DNA of 64,000 nt from Gilvimarinus sp. 2_MG-2023 (GTDB taxonomy: Bacteria > Pseudomonadota > Gammaproteobacteria > Pseudomonadales > Cellvibrionaceae). Location of the stretch: contig NZ_JAUOQM010000018.1 in NCBI RefSeq assembly GCF_030547685.1, forward strand, positions 1-64,000, written 5' to 3'. Below, one piece after another: positions 60,678 through 64,000 of the stretch. Position numbers and translations under genes: made by a program. Within the stretch, counting starts at the first letter, position 1. Each line of letters opens with the position of its first letter. The notes under the pieces were generated by a model. The model made no database searches. It was not told the DNA's origin and saw only the letters and a program-made list of their open reading frames with translations.

Positions 60678-61745
60678 ATGTCCAGTGACGTTATTGAAAC
60701 CGCCAAAATCGAGTCTCTCGCCGCTGACCGTCAGGTCGTGGTGGAGCACCTGGCTGGCATTAACCCTCACGCGCAATTAAGTGAGCAAGAAAGGAGTGAC
60801 TACAAGGCGCGAATTAAAGCCCTGCTAACCCAGCACAATGCGGTGTTGGTGGCGCACTACTATACCGATCCTATAATTCAGGAATTGGCTGAGGAAACTG
60901 GCGGCTGCGTTGCCGACTCGCTGGAAATGGCACGCTTCGGCAAAGAGCACCCAGCCGATACCCTGATTGTGGCCGGGGTGAAGTTTATGGGGGAGACGGC
61001 CAAAATTCTGACCCCCCACAAGCGCGTGCTGATGCCAACCCTGGAGGCTACCTGCTCACTGGACATTGGTTGCCCTGCAGATGAGTTTGCCGCGTTTTGC
61101 GACCAGCACCCGGACCGAACCGTGGTGGTGTACGCCAACACCTCTGCCGCCGTTAAGGCGCGTGCCGACTGGGTGGTGACCTCCAGTATCGCGCTGGATG
61201 TGGTTGATTACTTGGATAAAAATGGTGAAAAAATCTTATGGGCGCCCGATAAGCATCTGGGCTCCTATGTGCAAAAGCAGACCGGCGCAGACGTATTGTT
61301 GTGGGATGGGGCCTGTATTGTGCACGAAGAGTTCAAAGCCAAAGGCATTGAGGATTTAAAAACCCTATATCCTGAAGCGGCAGTGTTGGTTCATCCAGAG
61401 TCTCCGCAAAGTGTGGTTGAGCTGGCCGACGTGGTGGGCTCCACCTCCCAGCTGATTCAGGCCGCTGAAACATTGCCCAATCAAGAACTGATTGTGGCAA
61501 CAGACCAGGGTATTTTCTTCAAAATGCAGCAGCGATGCCCGGATAAAACGTTCCATGTGGCGCCTACCGCTGGTAGTGGAGCCACTTGTCGCAGCTGTGC
61601 TAACTGCCCATGGATGGCGTTGAACGCGCTGGACAATCTGGCGGATGTTTTTGATCGTACCGACAATGAGATTTTTGTCGATGCCGAACTCGCTGAAATG
61701 GCCATGCGTCCATTGCGGCGGATGTTGGAGTTTAAAAAGAGCTAA
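60678..61745 (+). CDS. nadA: Quinolinate synthase A
   Basis: 355 aa from the ATG at 60678; a TTG at 60663 is an alternative. Three cluster cysteines lie in [28 protein letters not shown] and near the middle (VADSLEM region upstream of the first). [21 protein letters not shown] (~54-74) is the family's substrate block. The enzyme carries a [4Fe-4S] cluster and condenses iminoaspartate with dihydroxyacetone phosphate to quinolinate for NAD. nadB is not adjacent. Confidence 0.96.
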   Translation: MSSDVIETAKIESLAADRQVVVEHLAGINPHAQLSEQERSDYKARIKALLTQHNAVLVAHYYTDPIIQELAEETGGCVADSLEMARFGKEHPADTLIVAGVKFMGETAKILTPHKRVLMPTLEATCSLDIGCPADEFAAFCDQHPDRTVVVYANTSAAVKARADWVVTSSIALDVVDYLDKNGEKILWAPDKHLGSYVQKQTGADVLLWDGACIVHEEFKAKGIEDLKTLYPEAAVLVHPESPQSVVELADVVGSTSQLIQAAETLPNQELIVATDQGIFFKMQQRCPDKTFHVAPTAGSGATCRSCANCPWMALNALDNLADVFDRTDNEIFVDAELAEMAMRPLRRMLEFKKS

Positions 61746-61868
61746 CGGGCGCTTGTCTCTACCCCCAGCGGTGCGTAACATGACGCCAAATTGTAAACCT
61801 GTGATCGAGGTGAATCGCCTCGGTCGAAAGTGGCGACCGCCCGGTGCGCCTACCGATTTGGAGTAACT

Positions 61869-62744
61869 ATGATTCAAGGCAGTATGGTTGCCCTGGTAAC
61901 CCCGATGCATGGCGATAACAGTCTTGACTGGGATGGCTTAGCCCACCTGCTGGATTGGCACCTAGAGCAGGGCACACACGCCATTGTGGCGGTGGGTACC
62001 ACTGGCGAGTCGGCCACTTTGAATGTGGATGAACACCTTGCAGTGATTAAGTTTGTGGTCAAGCGGGTAGCGGGCCGTATTCCGGTTATTGCCGGCACTG
62101 GTGCGAACTCAACCTCAGAGGCTATTGAGCTGACCCGGGGGGCCAAGGAGGCTGGAGCTGACGCCTGTTTGCTGGTTGCTCCCTATTACAACAAACCCAC
62201 CCAGCAGGGCATGTACTTGCACCATAAGGCCATTGCTGAGGCGGTAGACATCCCTCAAATTCTCTACAATGTGCCGGGCCGCACCGCCGTGGATTTGCAG
62301 CCTGAAACCGTGCTGGAACTGGCAAAAATACCTAACATCATCGGTATTAAAGAAGCCACCGGCGATATGGATCGAGCCAAAGCTATTATCGATCATGCCC
62401 CAGAAGGCTTTAAAATCATCTCGGGTGATGATGAAACCGCAGTAGAATTGATGATTCTTGGCGGTCATGGGGATATTTCTGTCACGGCGAATGTCATACC
62501 CGGTAAGCTGGCTCAAATGTGTGAGTTAGCCATTGCCGGAAACGCCGAGGCAGCTCGACTGATTAACGCCGAGTTAATGCCTCTGCATAAAGCGCTTTTC
62601 TTGGAGGCAAACCCGATACCGGTTAAGTGGGCACTCGTGGAGATGGGTGTGTGCAAAAACGGTATCAGATTGCCTTTGACGCCTTTGTCCGAGCAATACC
62701 ATGAGCAGGTGCGAGCGGCACTGCACAATGCAGACTTGATTTAA
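61869..62744 (+). CDS. dapA: 4-hydroxy-tetrahydrodipicolinate synthase
   Basis: 291 aa from the ATG at 61869 (GGAG 5 nt upstream). TIM-barrel aldolase with GTTGESATL (~44-52), the Tyr of ILYNVPGRTA (~131-140) and the Schiff-base Lys of IIGIKEATGD (~157-166). It joins pyruvate and aspartate semialdehyde in lysine and peptidoglycan synthesis. It is followed by bamC after 20 nt, the conserved dapA-bamC order of gammaproteobacteria. Confidence 0.97.
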   Translation: MIQGSMVALVTPMHGDNSLDWDGLAHLLDWHLEQGTHAIVAVGTTGESATLNVDEHLAVIKFVVKRVAGRIPVIAGTGANSTSEAIELTRGAKEAGADACLLVAPYYNKPTQQGMYLHHKAIAEAVDIPQILYNVPGRTAVDLQPETVLELAKIPNIIGIKEATGDMDRAKAIIDHAPEGFKIISGDDETAVELMILGGHGDISVTANVIPGKLAQMCELAIAGNAEAARLINAELMPLHKALFLEANPIPVKWALVEMGVCKNGIRLPLTPLSEQYHEQVRAALHNADLI

Positions 62745-62764
62745 GCGGAATTGAAATTGTCACT

Positions 62765-63925
62765 ATGATAAAAACATTAGCTCGACGGGTTGGGGTATTT
62801 AGTTTGATGTTGCTGGTTTCTGCCTGCGGCGTATTCGGTGGCGACGACGGCTATTTTCGCAACCGTGGTGGCGATTATCAAAAGGCCGATAAAATCGCGC
62901 CGATTAAAGTCCCCGAAGGTATGAGCGACCAGCGTTTGGGTAAGCTCTATCCAATACCCCCGCTGATCGAAACTGACTTTGAGCAGACGACCAGCTATGA
63001 CAATGATGTCCCGCGGCCAGAGCCATTAGCCACGAATTTAATGCAAGAAAACATTAAAATTCAACGTTTAGGTGAAGAGCGCTGGATGTTAATGAATGTT
63101 TCTCCGGGCGAAGTATGGCCTCGGGTGAGAAGTTTCTTGAATGAGAATAATGTCGATGTCGCCAGCGCGGATATCAGTCGTGGTCTTATCGACAGTCACT
63201 GGTTGCAGTTCAAAACAGATTTAAGCACCATCGATCGATATCGGGTGCAGATAGATCAGGGCGTACAACCTGAGACCAGTGAAATTCATATTTTGCACCA
63301 ATCGGTGGCCGGAGATAAACCACCGGAATCGGCCGAGTGGCCACAAGCGTCAACGTCTAAAGAGCGAGAATCTTGGTTGTTGGATGAAATGGCCGCGGCC
63401 CTAGCAGCTGATGCTACCTTAGGCGGTACCTCATTGTTGGCACAAGCGATCGGCGGTGAAGCAAAATCTGGATTGGTGGTGGAAGCCAGCGAACCGGTTA
63501 TGAAGTTACGTCTTAATGAAGCCCGGGCCAAAGCAACACTGTTTCACGCCATGAAAGAAAATGGCTTTGCCATCTATGACAGTGCAGCAGGGCAGGACGT
63601 GTACTATTTGCACTTTGAATCCCCCGAAGCTGAAGACGAAGGTTGGTTCAGTGGTTGGTTCTCTGGTGATGAAAAAATCGTCCATGAAAGTCCTTATACA
63701 GTAGAGCAGTTATTAACGCAGGTTCCCAGTGGCGATGCTTTTGTGACAGCCCCGTTGTCGGCACCTGAAAAGGAAAGCCAATTTCCAGATGCGCCCGGTT
63801 ATTTGCTGTTTGTAAAAGGTGGCAGTGGCGACTATACGATTCATCTGCGCGATGCTTACGGCAAAAGGCTTGAGCCGCGCTTGGCTCGCCAACTGTTAAC
63901 GGTGTTACGAACTAACCTAATTTAA
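62765..63925 (+). CDS. bamC: Outer-membrane assembly lipoprotein BamC
   Basis: 386 aa. Lipobox LVSAC gives Cys21. An unstructured N-terminal stretch (~30-80, with LYPIPPL) is the part that binds BamD in E. coli. Two helix-grip domains follow (~90-215 and ~230-385), the first with GEVWPRVRSFLNENNVDV. It is an accessory lipoprotein of the Bam complex, which inserts beta-barrel proteins in the outer membrane. Co-oriented with dapA (20-nt gap). Confidence 0.92.
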   Translation: MIKTLARRVGVFSLMLLVSACGVFGGDDGYFRNRGGDYQKADKIAPIKVPEGMSDQRLGKLYPIPPLIETDFEQTTSYDNDVPRPEPLATNLMQENIKIQRLGEERWMLMNVSPGEVWPRVRSFLNENNVDVASADISRGLIDSHWLQFKTDLSTIDRYRVQIDQGVQPETSEIHILHQSVAGDKPPESAEWPQASTSKERESWLLDEMAAALAADATLGGTSLLAQAIGGEAKSGLVVEASEPVMKLRLNEARAKATLFHAMKENGFAIYDSAAGQDVYYLHFESPEAEDEGWFSGWFSGDEKIVHESPYTVEQLLTQVPSGDAFVTAPLSAPEKESQFPDAPGYLLFVKGGSGDYTIHLRDAYGKRLEPRLARQLLTVLRTNLI

Positions 63926-63954
63926 TCCTGGGCGATCTGGCGATTGAGCTCATT

Positions 63955-64000
63955 ATGAGGTTTGCCTCGCTCGGCAGCGGCAGTCAAGGTAATGGCACCG
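63955..64000 (+). CDS. Start of a metallo-beta-lactamase-fold hydrolase (partial)
   Basis: From the ATG at 63955 the frame reads MRFASLGSGSQGNGT and runs off the window end. This start is typical of YycJ/WalJ-like MBL-fold hydrolases, which often lie between bamC and a purC gene. Only 15 residues are visible, so the call rests on these and on position. Confidence 0.65.
   Translation, partial: MRFASLGSGSQGNGT

Overview
The window looks like chromosomal DNA of a free-living, probably marine, Gram-negative gammaproteobacterium. It encodes LpxL, BamC, CheV, bacterioferritin with its ferredoxin, YgfZ, RlmA and a TonB-dependent receptor. The serine-rich linkers of the protein at 26.5-28.8 kb, the GH18 lipoprotein and the general gene style suggest the Cellvibrionaceae (Saccharophagus/Teredinibacter/Cellvibrio group). 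That family-level placement is inference from style, not a database result.

Layout. 0-2.7 kb: a gene-poor, AT-rich accessory stretch with a two-helix membrane protein whose flanks resemble an integron cassette, a GFA-family protein and decayed spacer. 2.7-12 kb: ordinary genes: cold-shock protein, Bcr/CflA efflux pump, malate dehydrogenase, a small lipoprotein, a CvpA-like protein with an extra C-terminal domain, RlmA, CheV, an exported small protein and a GH18 lipoprotein. 11.6-19.7 kb: a defence locus. A complete Wadjet operon (jetA-jetB-jetC-jetD, a MukBEF-like SMC complex plus TOPRIM nuclease that acts on plasmids) is transcribed divergently from a ParD-like antitoxin gene coupled to a stand-alone type I methionine aminopeptidase. 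19.7-24.8 kb: a ferric-iron ABC import operon with overlapping genes, headed by a strong Fur box and a periplasmic helical protein resembling the exported domain of FTR1 permeases, and closed by an azurin. 24.8-26 kb: a DUF2254 membrane protein.

26-32.4 kb is the most disturbed part: a lower-GC serine-rich lipoprotein, a 5'-truncated zinc metalloprotease, a CARF sensor that stops exactly where a sigma-54 AAA+ domain should begin, a winged-helix regulator behind two spaced palindromic operators, a 22-codon relic of its coupled partner, a lipoprotein and small ORFs. It reads as an insertion/deletion hot spot between DUF2254 and gcvP.

32.4-64 kb is mostly core metabolism and maintenance: gcvP, a Ser/Thr kinase, a coiled-coil lipoprotein, a TetR regulator with a peroxidase-like target and three operators, bfr/bfd, a 2-Cys peroxiredoxin, ung, an HDOD protein, ygfZ, argF-argD, an orphan HyuB-type hydrolase, hrpB, a YncD-like TonB receptor, grxD, an LpxL-like acyltransferase, corA, a long purC, queE-queC, two identical tRNA-Lys genes, nadA, dapA, bamC and the start of a metallo-beta-lactamase-fold gene at the right edge. 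Iron and redox handling recurs (Fur operon, azurin, bfr/bfd, peroxiredoxin, AhpD-like protein, glutaredoxin 4, YgfZ). No CRISPR array, rRNA, prophage, replication origin or intact insertion sequence was seen.
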